A stretch of DNA of 64,000 nucleotides from Rhipicephalus microplus (lineage: Eukaryota; Arthropoda; Arachnida; Ixodida; Ixodidae), in NCBI RefSeq assembly GCF_043290135.1, contig NC_134709.1, positions 63,629,056 to 63,693,055 of the forward strand. The letters are read 5' to 3'. Shown here piece by piece: positions 44,729-55,543 of the stretch. A program made the translations under genes and the position numbers. The notes under the pieces are model-generated. The model worked only from the letters and a program-made list of their open reading frames with translations. It was not told the origin of the DNA and searched no databases. Each line of letters starts with the position of its first letter. Position 1 is the first letter of the stretch.

Positions 44729-44969
44729 ATCAATTTCGTTGGGTAAACAAAGAGGAGGTCTTGGAGAGTTGGACGACGAAGCAGTTCTTGCCTCTAAAAC
44801 TGCGGCTGTCAGTTTTCCTCTCGAGCGGGGCTCGTGTGCCGAAGCATCGGGGAGACAGATCGGCGACGAGGCGGCAATGACCGGCGAGAGTCGACAGAGC
44901 GTCGGGGGGACAACGAGTCAGCGATAGGGGAAGATGGTTGCTGGTGATTCTGGGCAGCCTGGTATTTTC

Positions 44970-46032
44970 ATAATCCCACGGTCTGGAGGCTGGAAGTTGC
45001 GACGGGGACAGTAGCGTGCTGTATGTCCCACAAAACCGCATGCAAAACAGATGGGTCGATTATCGAAGGTGCACCATGGGTTAACGACAGAAGGTGCGGG
45101 GGGCGTAGTAGATGGGGTGTCGTGTATGTAGGCAGCGTGGTAGGGTAGGAGGACCCGTTGCCTCGGTATGCGCCAGAGACAGATGGGGCTGGGGGTCTAG
45201 CAATGACGGCAGCGTAGGTCAGTGGCGTAGTGACAGATGGCGATGAAGGCAGTGCCTGCGTGACCTTCGTCTCAGTGACCTGGCGTAGACGAGGGTCTAA
45301 CGAGGTCACTGGCTCGGATGCTTCGACCACAAGAGAAAGTTGACGCGCAACTTCTTCTCAAATGAATTGTTTGATGTGGAGCAGTAAGACGGTGTGATCA
45401 GCAGCGACGTCGTGCACGAGGGCGGAAACTGCAGCTGTATCTTCAGCAGCCCTGCGCGTCGAGACACGCTGCTTACGCAACTCCTCGTACTCCTGACAGA
45501 GCTGGACAACGTGGTTACAGTCTGTGGGAGCGACGAGCATCTGGAAAGTATCGTCGTCAACTCCATTGATTATGTGCTTGATTTTCTCATGTTCGGTTAG
45601 CGATGCATCCACCCGCTTGCAAAGAGGCAAGACATCTTCAATATGACTTGTAAAGGTCTCATCCCTTCGCTGGACTCGACTACGCAGACGCTCTTCCGCG
45701 CGAAGCCGGCGCACGGCGGGGCGACCAAATACCGCGGCGATGGTGGTCTTGAAGGCGGACCAGTTGGTGGCTTCGCCTTCGTGGTTCTTGAACCAGAGGC
45801 TGGCCACATCAGCGTGGTAAAAGCGCACGTTCGTGAGCTGGTACCAGGCGTTCCATTTGCTGGAAGCGCTTACGATTTCGTACTCGACGAGGCAGTCCTC
45901 GACGTCTTGTTCGTCGTTGCCATGAAAAACTGGTGGGTCGCGTTGCCGAGGCACGGCAGTACAGTAGACTATCTGTGGTGGGGCAGCTTGAGAAGGGCCA
46001 GGAGCAGTAATGGTGAACGGTGAGGGTAGCAT
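44970..46032 (-). pseudogene. Gypsy B gag
   Basis: Start at 46032 (MLPSPFTITAPGPS). The capsid-like region has FHGNDEQDVEDCLVEYEIV, WYQLTNVRFYHADVASLWF and NWSAFKTTIAAVFG, a retrotransposon gag pattern close in style to gypsy A gag but different in sequence. An in-frame TGA at 45358-45360 interrupts it after LLHIKQFI, and the frame continues to about 45100. A zinc knuckle CFACGFVGHTARYC (C-x2-C-x4-H-x4-C) is read near 45045 in another frame. One stop and one frameshift. Confidence 0.8.
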
Positions 46033-46060
46033 CCGATTGCGAAGTTCCAGGTTAATGGGA

Positions 46061-46080
46061 ACCCCGGCTCCTCCACCACT
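46061..46080 (-). other. Gypsy B primer binding site
   Basis: The minus strand after the LTR reads AG then TGGTGGAGGAGCCGGGG. Its first nine bases are identical to those of the gypsy A PBS, suggesting a shared or similar tRNA primer. Confidence 0.6.
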
Positions 46081-46251
46081 TAAAATAGAGGTGTTGTACG
46101 TCGAAGAAGCTTCCGACGCAGCTTGGTGAAAGGTGCTTTAAGAGGCAGGTATGGCTACCGGCGAGCGGCATGCGCGAGCTACTACTACTGCCACCAATCA
46201 TCATCGTCTTCTTCAGTAGCAGCAGAGCGTTCGTTATTCAGATTCATTACA
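46081..46251 (-). repeat. Gypsy B 5' LTR
   Basis: 171 bp, intact. It equals the 3' LTR once that one's 411-bp insertion (398 bp plus 13-bp TSD) is removed. Confidence 0.88.

Positions 46252-46252
<1 letters not shown>

Positions 46253-46338
<86 letters not shown>
46253..46338. repeat. (TA)n microsatellite
   Basis: About 43 TA units directly following the gypsy B 5' LTR. Confidence 0.97.
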
Positions 46339-46340
<2 letters not shown>

Positions 46341-46373
46341 CAGGCATGATGGTTGAGTGGCCGTAGCGTTACA

Positions 46374-46525
46374 TATAGTCCAGTAGATCCTCCGTGAGCG
46401 GTCACAACGTGGTTTATTTCGACGTTTCGGCCTAGAGTCTGGCCTTCATCAGGCTGATGAAGGCCAGACTCTAGGCCGAAACGTCGAAATAAACCACGTT
46501 GTGACCACTCACGGAGGATCTACTG

Positions 46526-46532
<7 letters not shown>
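46374..46532. repeat. 78-bp-arm palindrome with hammerhead-like motif on each strand
   Basis: Arms 46374-46451 and 46455-46532 are inverted copies with one mismatch around a 3-bp spacer. On the plus strand CTGATGA (46454-46460) is followed by A, GGCC, an 8-base loop, GGCC, GAAAC and GTC (46483-46485). The minus strand has the same set. This resembles the hammerhead ribozyme core (CUGAUGA, stem II, GAAA, GUC cleavage triplet) with one extra A before stem II, and with the very short ACGT stem III described for Penelope-like elements. A local stem I is not obvious, so activity is uncertain. Confidence 0.75.

Positions 46533-46589
<57 letters not shown>
46529..46589. repeat. (TA)n microsatellite
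   Basis: About 30 TA units directly after the palindrome and before the LINE RT fragment. Confidence 0.95.
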
Positions 46590-46591
<2 letters not shown>

Positions 46592-48215
46592 TGGTGATAA
46601 ATTCAACATTGCAAATTATCGGCCTATTTTGTTGACATCTCCGTCACGCAAAATCTTCGAGCACATAATTTATAAGCACATAGTAGATTTCCTTGAAAAG
46701 CATGAAGTCCTAACAGATGCACAACACGGCTTCAGACGTGGGTATTCTACTAACACACAATCACTTGGAATCACACGTGACTTCGCGGAGGCTATAAACA
46801 AAGGAAAACAAACAGACGCTATTTATATGGTTTTAGTAAGGCCTTTGATAAAGTGTCTCATAATAAATTACTTCACAAGTTGGGCCTTATTGTAACAAAT
46901 CATACGATATTAGCATGGATTAAAGCATACTTGACAAACCGGTATCAATACGTTTCCCTAAATAGCACCTGCTCCAACCGAGTTGAAGTTGCTTCTGGCG
47001 TACCTCAAAGGTCCGTGCTTGGGCCTCTGTTATTTTTAATTTTTATAAATGACATCACCACCGACATTAATGTTAAGATTAAACTCTATGCAGACGACTG
47101 GGTGATTTATGAAACAGTCAATTCAATTCAGGACCAGATTAGGTTAAATGAAAACTTCCAAAAAATCATTTCATGGTGCGAACAGTGGCAGATGACTATT
47201 AATTACGACAAAACGGTCTTTATGTGAATAACCCACAAAAAGAAGCCACTTTTATTTCACTACGGAACTAATAGAATAGGCCTCTCGGAGGTTTCTGAAC
47301 ATAAATACCTGGGTTTATGGTTCACAAATAATCTATCATGGTCAAAACATATATATGTCATCACAAATGAAGCGTTACGTAAATGATTCCTCTTGCGACG
47401 ATCCTTAAAATAAGCAACTCCTTCTGTACGCTTCCTTGCATACCAGTCAATTATATGTCCCATGCTTGAATATGCCGTGCCGATTTGGGACCCTTACACC
47501 AAAAGAAACATCAGAAAATTAGAAAGAATACAGAAAAAAGCATTGCGTTATATTTATAATTCTTAAGGTCGTTCGTCAGTTACTGAGGTCATCAAACGAA
47601 GTGGGCTCCCCACAGTTACGAAGAAAAATAAAATTTGTCGGCTGAAACTTTTGTACCAAATAGTTAAAGGACATTACAACATAGATACCTCCCACATTAT
47701 CACTTTTTTTGAGGTTTATGCTACCAGGCAAATACACTCTTTAATGATAGCTCCTTTATTTCCACGAAATAATTGCTTTAAATACTCTTTCTTCTGTAGA
47801 ACTATTGCTGATTGGAACAACCTAACTAATAACATTGTAACACAAGAATTCCTTTCATTGTTTGAAAAATGCTTAGAGTAGTTCTTTAGTACCATTGATT
47901 ATATCTTTTGTTGCATTTGTTCCTTTTTGTGTGTCACTTGTAAAATTCGATTATCAGTTAAACGGAATCTTTTTCCCAGTGATGTATCCTCTGTATATTC
48001 TATATACCCTACTCGGCATTTCACTAATTACTTCGAATTTTGTTTCGCATTCCTATTTGTGTTGATTTAACTGTATGCATTATATTGTCCGCGTTATGCA
48101 TTTTCTGCGTGTATATTATTTTGCCCTTTCAGAGTACTCTGTAACTCTGTCTCACACCTGCTATAGTCTCTGTTCGAGACTGCAGTATCAATGGATGAAT
48201 AAATAAATGAAAATA
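46590..48215 (+). pseudogene. 5'-truncated LINE reverse transcriptase (CR1/jockey type)
   Basis: Starts inside the RT: NIANYRPILLTSPSRKIFEH, AQHGFRRGYSTNTQSL and, after a frame change near 46830, SKAFDKVSHNKLLHKLGL (the D of the first motif lies in the lost bases before SKAFDK). Then VASGVPQRSVLGPLLFLIFI and IKLYADDWVIYE, the intact YADD active site (about 47090). A stop at 47225 is followed by the post-RT pieces HKYLGLWFTNNLSWSKHI, PMLEYAVPIWDPYTKRNIRK and FFCRTIADWNNLTNNIV, ending near LFEKCLE at 47880. The 3' UTR ends with ATGGATGAATAAATAAATGA near 48210, a typical short A-rich tail. No endonuclease part is attached. Confidence 0.85.
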
Positions 48216-48244
48216 AAGGTCCAAAGAAAATAAATCGGAAGAAA

Positions 48245-48330
48245 AAATTCCAAGCAACCCACCGGAGGTTCGAACCAGTAACCCTTCGCTCTCAGCGCGT
48301 TGCAATAACCAGCTTGGCCTTGCCGCTTAT
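48245..48330 (-). repeat. tRNA-derived SINE head
   Basis: On the minus strand AGGCCAAGCTGG fits the A box with one mismatch, and TGGTTCGAACCTCC contains a good B box at about 48255-48268. T-rich sequence follows. The anticodon region (GCTGAGAGC) does not allow a sure isotype. It is opposite in orientation to the LINE just upstream. Confidence 0.5.
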
Positions 48331-48649
48331 TTCTTTCTTTAGCGCATAAAAATAATGCAACCAAATGTAACATATATCTATACAATTCATCGTTTCAGGC
48401 CTACTGTCTGTGACAGTAGTGATGACCTATGTGTGTACACCATTTGCCGCTTGCTTAGAAACATTCTTGAACAAAGTATGTACTTTTTCTAGACAAGCCA
48501 TACTGCTCTCCCTAAACATTGACGTGTCTGGTGGCTTGATCAATAGAAGGGGGGTGGGTTCACTGAAGCAGACACAGTTGGATGAAAGGAGCATTCGAAA
48601 ATGCCTCGGCTCCACTTTCACTCTGAGGCAACAGGAAAATTGCTCGCAT

Positions 48650-49180
48650 CATGTCCAGGACTATTCGGTAAGTTGCTGGTCCTGTCATGCCGATGCATTC
48701 GGTTCCCGTCGAAAAGCAGCATTGCCCCTTCGGACGAAAAAAAAAACAACAACTGAGATCGTTGTCCCAGATGGTGTGGTGACGCTCGCGCTTTTAAAAC
48801 ACCGCATGGCTTCGCCATCGCAACAGTGTACATTTCACCAGGAACTTTGTGGACTGACGTCATGAACTTTTTGCTGCACAACTTCCGCGCGGCGTACCTG
48901 TAACATGTGCCGGTAAAAGTCACTGGAGACTTCAATGTTAGTGTACTTCGCCGTGAAAACCAGTGACATGTCACGCTTCTTGATGCCGAACTTGAACTTT
49001 GCTTCCACTCGGACGCCATGCAGTCAATTACTCACAACTCCACCTGTTTATATTCGCCCGAGATTGAGTGGAGTCGCCGCCTGGTGGCCACTGGCTGAAG
49101 CGCACCCAGTGTGGATTGCTCCCTGTGTCGTATGCTATCCACATAGGCTAGTACGTGCGCGTACGTCATGCTCATGCTCA
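48650..49180 (+). pseudogene. LINE AP-type endonuclease fragment
   Basis: In the plus strand near 48808-48960: GFAIATVYISPGTLWTDVMN, a stop, HVPVKVTGDFNVSVLRREN, a stop, then a continuing frame. VYISPGT is the block with the conserved Tyr, and GDFNV is the Asp-Asn block of LINE EEP endonucleases; RTE-like elements use similar wording. Overlapping open frames on either strand here are shadows of this remnant. The RT is not present downstream, and the stretch to 49430 is unassigned. Confidence 0.6.
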
Positions 49181-51565
49181 AAGGCTGGTTTGTCCCACTC
49201 TGTTAGCGCAAGAGTAATTGCTTGTACGTTTGCCTAGCACTGTCTACAGAAGCATTTGGCCTTACTCGCCTGTATATGTGCCGCAATAAGATAAGGTCGA
49301 GCCTTTGGCGAGAGTGAAGTGTATCGTCGTAGTACCCTCTCTTTGCCAGGATCATGTCGGTGTAAGTGCCGCTTTTTAGCTGAAGCCCCTCGTAAAGAGC
49401 ACTTGGCGTCGTCACAAGCATGAGGAATAATAAATATTGTGTGAATTCAGTGTTTTAGCGAATGAAGGATAAACGAAAGTTTTGCATTGTTGTTAGGTGT
49501 CTACTTCAAAACCAAACTGTGGCCTTCTTGTTTATACCTTATGCGACGAGCTTTGATTGTGCTTGAGATAAGCTTGTATTGTACGGTCCTTCTCCCATGA
49601 CACTCCTGTATAGTAAATTCTGACACTTCAGTACTTCAATTAAATGACACGGAGCGGAATCAACTTGAGAGGCCGTGCACAATTTTACCATTGGGCGACA
49701 TCTATACAGAAAGACCCGTGTTCTTATCAAAGGTGAACATTTGGCAGAAGTCTGCCTCGTTCGGTTAGGAATGAGGAAATTAGAAAACTCCAACTAAAAA
49801 TTGTATTAAGAAAACTGACGTTATAAAGCCAGACCAAGTGCTGACTCAAGCGCTGTAGTACAATTTTTTGTTGGAGTTTCCTAATTGCCTCACCCGTGTT
49901 CTTACATTTGGGTTCGCGTAAAAAGGGGCCAGATTGTGAAAATAAATGCAGACGGCGTGCCTTACATATGTCGTATAATTTCAAAGAGAACGTGATGTTT
50001 TGCTGTTTTTTTTCATTATCTTGAGCGTTTTTGTGGCGTTGTGCTAGACCGACTCAAAAAGTGGACACACATTTGCCTGCAAAAAAAAAAACATTTCTTC
50101 CATCGAATTATCGAAAATTTGCATCACTGGGATGCAGATAATCAGTATAAGAAAACTGCGAACTGAACTGTTACTTTTTACACTGTTACAGGAGTAACAA
50201 CAAGCGTGCTTAAGCGCTGTATGTACCGTGGCTTTCTTGAATAAGCTAATCGACTGTCCTACATCTATTCCATGAAGAAATTATTAAGACAAAAATGCGG
50301 ATGAGTAATCGCTGTTTTTTGGAGTTTATGGCCCAAAAATATCGGATTTCTTCCTTTTTGGGGGTGGGTTGAGGGCGTTGGTATTCATGACAGGCATGCA
50401 TGAAGAATAAGATTAGTCATGCTACAGCAGTGCATAGTAGAAGGGACACAAGCTCAACACCTAAAAAAAATACAAGAAACGTGACACACTCCAGTGCGAA
50501 AGTGCAGACAATCTTCAAGCGCGAACGTCCATTTTATTGGCAGACTGCGTTTCTGTCACAAGTAATAGTAACGTTCGGTGAGCTTAGTGCATTCATTAAG
50601 CAATGGACGGCATATATATATATAACCAGTAGGTAGCAGTCAACGCATTTTATTCGCCAACAATCGGCTCACAGCACTCAGAAAGCGCACCGCCGGCCGC
50701 TTATCCACAATAGCACGGTGATGGTGCTGCCCCTTATTGCCTGATCTCGGGGCGAATACTGGGGTTACTGCATTACCATCAATTCAAGCACAATCGACCC
50801 TGCTCACTACATTTTATATGGTTCCTAAATCTAGCCTTAGTTCATATAACAGTCCAATGTGTTGCTATTACATTCATTGTTTCAGCCTTATGCTGAAACT
50901 GTGACTTTTTTTTATAATTCCGCTTGATAGCAGTCATGGACATCGGTGGTGGTGGCGATGGCGGTAGACATATGCAGCAGCAATATGGGCTCTTGCTGTA
51001 ATCTCATACCAGCTTTCCTATGAACTATAGGTCTTTGCCAATTGCTCTTCCTTAATCTTTTCCCCGTCGTGTGGCTTCCGCCAATACTCGCTTGAAATAT
51101 ATTGTTACATCACTAATTACCATCCCACAAAGGCATCTTACTACATTACTCATTACAATAAAAGATAGTTTACTGGTGCTAATATCACTGCTGCCAATAC
51201 AAAAATCGGGCCTGATTCCTGTACACCAAAGGCAAGTCGATATGATGAGTTACAACTGAAGTTCACCTGTAGCTATCCTTTTCGTGTTCACACCTGTTGA
51301 GCTTCAACTACTTGAAAATTACATTACGTGATCACTTCCTAGTTAATTTCTGGAAAGACTTAAAGGGAAGTATTTCGACCGGTTGGACTATGCTTTACGA
51401 CCGTTCGCATACCAGCGAGATTATACACTAATGAAATGAATTCTTAAGAGCAGTAGCTCCCAGTTCCATGAAAGGTCGCAGTAAAACGATGCATGATGTA
51501 AAGCAAGGCCTTAAGCTTAGCATTTTCTGGTCTCACTAAATCAAAGAGCATGATGAAAAAAACGC
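49181..51565. other. No recognisable gene
   Basis: Mostly AT-rich sequence with short open frames. A short TATATATATATA lies near 50612. Nothing else recognised. Confidence 0.4.
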
Positions 51566-51569
51566 AGAT

Positions 51570-52970
51570 CCCACGTACAGTGAGAATCGATGATATGCGA
51601 AGCACGAATGAGAACATTTGATATGTCACTTTAAAATCGGCAAAACGTTACGAAGTGAAGGTAAACGATGCCGTACATGACTTCCGTGTCATGATTGTCA
51701 TGTTTGGTTGTGTCGTTTACCTTCGTCATCTATTCACGTCACGTGATGCCAAACTTAGTACATGTGGAGCTAGCGAAACGGCCGCGGGCACGCTATGAGC
51801 ATGGTATGTTTTCAGGTTCCTACATGACACGAGTGTCAGGATTATCATGTTGGCACGTGATATATTTCGTCATCAGTTGACGTCACGTAACACCAAACTT
51901 GGTATATGTGGAACTAGCAAAACGGCCGCGAAATTATTATGAATGGCCCAATATACTTCAATGTAGCGTTGACGCATGCGCACGCTGAGCACAGCGACGC
52001 TACGTTAGCAAAATGCGAGCATTTATAGTCTGACGCCAGGCGCGACCAGCGTCCGTCGGCAACCGGTGCGAAATGCGACATTCTGCATTTCGCCCCGATG
52101 AGTTACCCAGACAACACCACATCTCCCTCTTTTTGTGACGGAGGGACACCGGATGCGCTGAAATGAGCATGCGTCAAAGCAACGCAGTGCGGCGGCGCCT
52201 GCGAGTATATCACAACACCGGCGTGACGTGACGAAATCAACGCCGGCGAGCACGCGCACCGCGTCACGCCGAAATGTACTGGCGTAGTCATGTTCTCACA
52301 TGACATATAGCCATGTTTTCACATGACACGCATCTCATGATTATCATGTTTGCACCAGTCACATAACTTCATCATCTATTGGTGTCGCGTAATATCAAAT
52401 TCGGTATAAGGGAAGCTAGCGAAACGGTCGCCAGCGCACCATAAGCGTGGCATGTAGTCATGTTGTTGCATGACACGCATCTCATGGTTATCATGTTTGC
52501 ACCAGTGACATACCTTCGTCTTCCATTAACGTGCTGTAATACCAAATTTGGTATATGTGACGCTAGCGAAACGTCCGCGAGAGCATCATGAGTGTGGCAT
52601 GTCGTCATGTTGTTACATGACACACATGTCATGATTTTCAGGTTAGGGTGTGTCGTTAGGGTTGTGTTCGCCATGCAGTCATGTCATACCGTTCGAGTTT
52701 TGCAACATGCCATATGAACGAAACCATCGCAAAAGCTGCAGGGCCATGAAGTGTAAATCATGACATTCATGACATACATGTGATGATTTTCATGTTATGA
52801 CTGGTCAAATACGTTCTTAATACAGTCGCGTCATGTCATACAAAGTTTGGCATCGATACCATTATCGAAACGGCCAGGAGGGCTAAAAGACATTGGCGGC
52901 TAGATAGAGAGATAGATAGATACGCTCAAAGTCGCCGAAGTTTGCTAAGAAATACTTCGCATTTAATACT
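51570..52970 (+). repeat. Composite repeat, copy 3 (complete, uninterrupted)
   Basis: Starts GCAGATCCCACGTACAGTGA and ATCGATGATATGCGAAGCAC. It has two ~145-bp sub-units (start motifs at about 51689 and 51833), a GC-richer core (51940-52300), and further sub-units (about 52335, 52480, 52626), each with CATG(A/G)TTATCATGTTTG, ACCAAATTTGGTATATGTG and GCTAGCGAAACG. It ends CGATACCATTATCGAAACGG, a short TAGA run and GAAATACTTCGCATTTAA. It serves as the empty-site reference for the insertions in copy 2. Confidence 0.85.
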
Positions 52971-52989
52971 TGAGTTATGTCCAGAACGA

Positions 52990-53300
52990 CCCGTTAAGCC
53001 TCATTGGGTGTATACCACGTGGGGACCGACAGAGAATACCTGACGCCCGCTTCGCGGGCCTGCTGGATGGCCCATTGCTGGTCGGCGAGAAAGCTCCTAA
53101 CATCTCTCACTTCTCTGAGGTGTAGTCAGTGCGAACTTTCCTACATTGCCAGAGCATGTGTACGACTGTCACTATGTGTCCGCGCGAGGGGCATGTGCCC
53201 TTGGGGTACGCGTCGAGATAGAAAACGTGTAGCTTGGCGGTTTCGGGGTACGTGTGCGTTTGTAGTAAGCGTAGGGTTAGACGACGTCATAACTCATTTG
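52990..53300 (-). pseudogene. I-type LINE C-terminal remnant
   Basis: On the minus strand: RLLQTHTYPETAKLHVFYLD, then CPSRGHIVTVVHMLWQC and SNGPSSRPAKRASGI. These parallel RLLQTRMYPTLKMLHIMYPD, CPHCGEIASLEHMLWQC and the following tail of the intact LINE ORF2 near 25.3-25.5 kb. One zinc Cys has changed. Only the last ~100 codons are recognisable. Confidence 0.65.
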
Positions 53301-53849
53301 GAATAAACACGAGAAGCGAGCCATATGGAGCAATCGGTAGGCATGGAGTGAGCACTAATACATTTTATGGGAGCTGCCGTCTGTAATTCCCTTAACCGCA
53401 GAGCGGGCATTAAGGCTTAACCACATCCAGCGTCTTTAGCGGACTTTTTCAGCGTTGCATCTCGCGGCTTCGTAACATAAACTAATAAAAAATTTGGCAG
53501 ATCCCAGGCACCTTGGGAATCGACGTCACGCGAAGCATGCGGAGGAAAAGAGGTTCTGTGGTAATTTTTGTGTTGAACAAAACCTAACCAAATTGACAAC
53601 AAAAATGTGTACAAATGTTGTACACCCCTGGATATGTGGAACAGTCATGTACGTTTTGTAGCGTTAGTTACACTGGGTGGGTTTGAGTATAGTTTCGTGT
53701 GGCTTACGGTAAGAAGTTGTGCACAACTGCAAGGAGCAGTGACGTCATACGGCTCACAACAGGCGTGCCGAATGCCTGGGAGCTGCTCGAGTGACGGGTC
53801 AGAAGTGGGCTGGCGCTTGACTCGTATGAGACCACTCGCTCGCTTGTCC

Positions 53850-53960
53850 ATTCGTCCATCCATTTATGCGTGATTCGTTTATTCGTCGGGCCATCCGTGC
53901 TTCGTCCATCCGTCTGTGGTTCGTCCGTCCGTCCAGCCAACCACGGTCGTTCATCCAGCC
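53850..53960 (-). repeat. Cryptic GGAC/GGAT simple repeat
   Basis: The minus strand is a chain of GGAC, GGAT and GAAC steps, like the simple-repeat section of the two GGAC-rich repeats at 18 and 20.8 kb, but without their flanking blocks. Confidence 0.6.
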
Positions 53961-54059
53961 TCCCATTTCGCGCATGCGCTCCCAGTACGTATAATCTGGC
54001 ACAGCTTAGCTAAGGCCCAGCTAATATAAATGCGAAGCTTCTTATTGTCGAGCTTGATC

Positions 54060-54620
54060 CAGTGTGTGGCGTGACGACCCTTGCGGCGCATGCGTGTCCT
54101 TTTCCCTCTCTCTGCTACGCTCCCCCATCTCTCGACTCGCAACGGCGACGTAGGCAGCGTCTGCGTGTTCACGCCCGATCCCTCCTCTCTCCTCTAACAT
54201 CTTTCCCCCTGGTGTTTAAACACTTATTGCGCATGCGCGCCCCCTCCCCCATCCTTTTTCTACGCATCCACTTTCTTTCTTGCAACGCTGACGCTGGCAG
54301 AGTCTCTCGCTCGCTGGATTTTGTGCCGACCGGTTGTGCCCCCGCGATCTCTGAGGACAGCGCAGCTCTGGCCGGCTGGCTCGCCCTACGCCATCTCCTG
54401 ACGCCGACAAGAGCTCTCACTGAGTGGTGAACCGTCCTCAGACTTGTGCGACCATGTCCATCTTTCCTATCTTCTCCTTACTTCCATATGTGGCTGTCCC
54501 TGCGCCTCTCTCTTCCTGCTCCTCTCCATATCTCTACATCTTCATTTCCTCTCTATCCTTTTAATCCCTCCTTAAGCCCATCCCCCGTGAGCCACTGTTG
54601 AGGTGTTCTCCCCCTGAGAA
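54060..54620 (+). repeat. CT-rich low-complexity region
   Basis: Pyrimidine-rich plus strand with two loosely similar blocks (GCATGCGTGTCC / GCATGCGCGCCC onwards). The last 180 bases (CCTTAAGCCCATCCCCCGTG and so on) resemble LINE 3' UTR sequence of the type after 5448, but no ORF supports it. Confidence 0.4.
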
Positions 54621-54823
54621 ACAGTTACGGAGCTCGAAGAAAGTGCTCAACAGCGCAAACGACAGGAGGTGATAGAAAAGACGAGTACAGAGCGCCGAAC
54701 TAACAACCAAAGTTTATTGCAATCCAACTGCTATATATAGGAAAACATAATCTGCGCATAACCACGCAACATCAGCAAAATCGGATATACATGTGCCGAA
54801 CGACCTACCTTATTAAGAGCCAG

Positions 54824-55378
54824 TCATATCAGGGGACCGCAGATTACGAAATTCACAGCCGTGAAGAAAATTGAAGGTACGCTAACACAAGAAGCACCAA
54901 ATTTTGGAATGTGGAAGGCTTTGCTAATCTCGCGCTCGCGCTGATTTTTATATCGCCCCTTAATTAAACACTTGTCAAAAATTGGCTGGCAGCCACACTT
55001 TTTACAATGGTCTGCCAAGTGTCTGGGAATGGAGCCTTTTAGAGAGTAAGCGTGCTCCCTCAGGCGATCATTAATGCATCGGCCTGTTTGACCAATGTAA
55101 CAGAGCCCGCATGTAAACAATATCTTGTGTACAATCGATAAAACACATTCAAAATAGCGCGTAGCATGTTTCTTAGTACATGCTTATTTCTTACGTCCTT
55201 CACTATTAACTCTGCGACATAGCCCAGCAAGCTTGTCGCGTGCGCAGAACACAACTCGTACACCTATATTTCCAGCGACCTTCTTTAGCCTATGGGAAAC
55301 CTCATGTACATAGAGAATAACAGCCGTGCTGGAATGTGGTTTGTTGAGTAGGCTGTTGCTTTGTCCCGTGTCAAGCAT
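54824..55378 (-). pseudogene. Penelope-like GIY-YIG endonuclease
   Basis: After frame changes near 55260 and 55120 the text reads SHRLKKVAGNIGVRVVFCAR and KLAGLCRRVN, then CGLCYIGQTGRCINDRLREH, where the GIY...YIG pair appears as GLCYIG with the conserved Arg in RLREH. HLADHCKKCGCQP (His and Cys residues of the Penelope variant) and REREISKAFHI follow to 54824. The domain would nick target DNA for priming. Broken over three frames. Confidence 0.8.
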
Positions 55379-55543
55379 ATCTTAGTGACGTAAGGAGTGT
55401 CTCGGTGATGGAAGTTAGCAGGGTATTAGGAAGACCTGCTTGTTTAAGGCGATGAGCTTAGTTTGAAAAACTACATTCTACTTGGTGGTGACAAGAGCAA
55501 GTTAGAGCTGCCTTTAGGCAACAAAAAGCGATGCCACGCTTCA

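Larger units (their letters stand above)
35863..46251 (-). mobile_element. Gypsy B: Ty3/gypsy LTR retrotransposon, minus strand
   Basis: LTRs of 171 bp at 46081-46251 (5') and 35863-36444 (3', lengthened by an insertion); both run TAAAATAGAGGTGTTGTACG ... CAGATTCATTACA in plus orientation. The internal order on the minus strand is PBS, gag, protease, RT, RNase H, integrase, PPT. The RT is interrupted by the Gmr1-like element at 38551-43346. Coding remains differ clearly from gypsy A and C (for example RT CLCYLDDIVAF, integrase NGMAERFNRIL), so it is a separate family. The right flank is a (TA)n tract, so the TSD cannot be read with certainty. Confidence 0.9.

Noticed and set aside
48410..48865. 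151-codon plus-strand frame and an overlapping 133-codon minus-strand frame as host genes
   Set aside because: A third frame in the same stretch reads as a LINE endonuclease (VYISPGT, GDFNV), so these are shadows.
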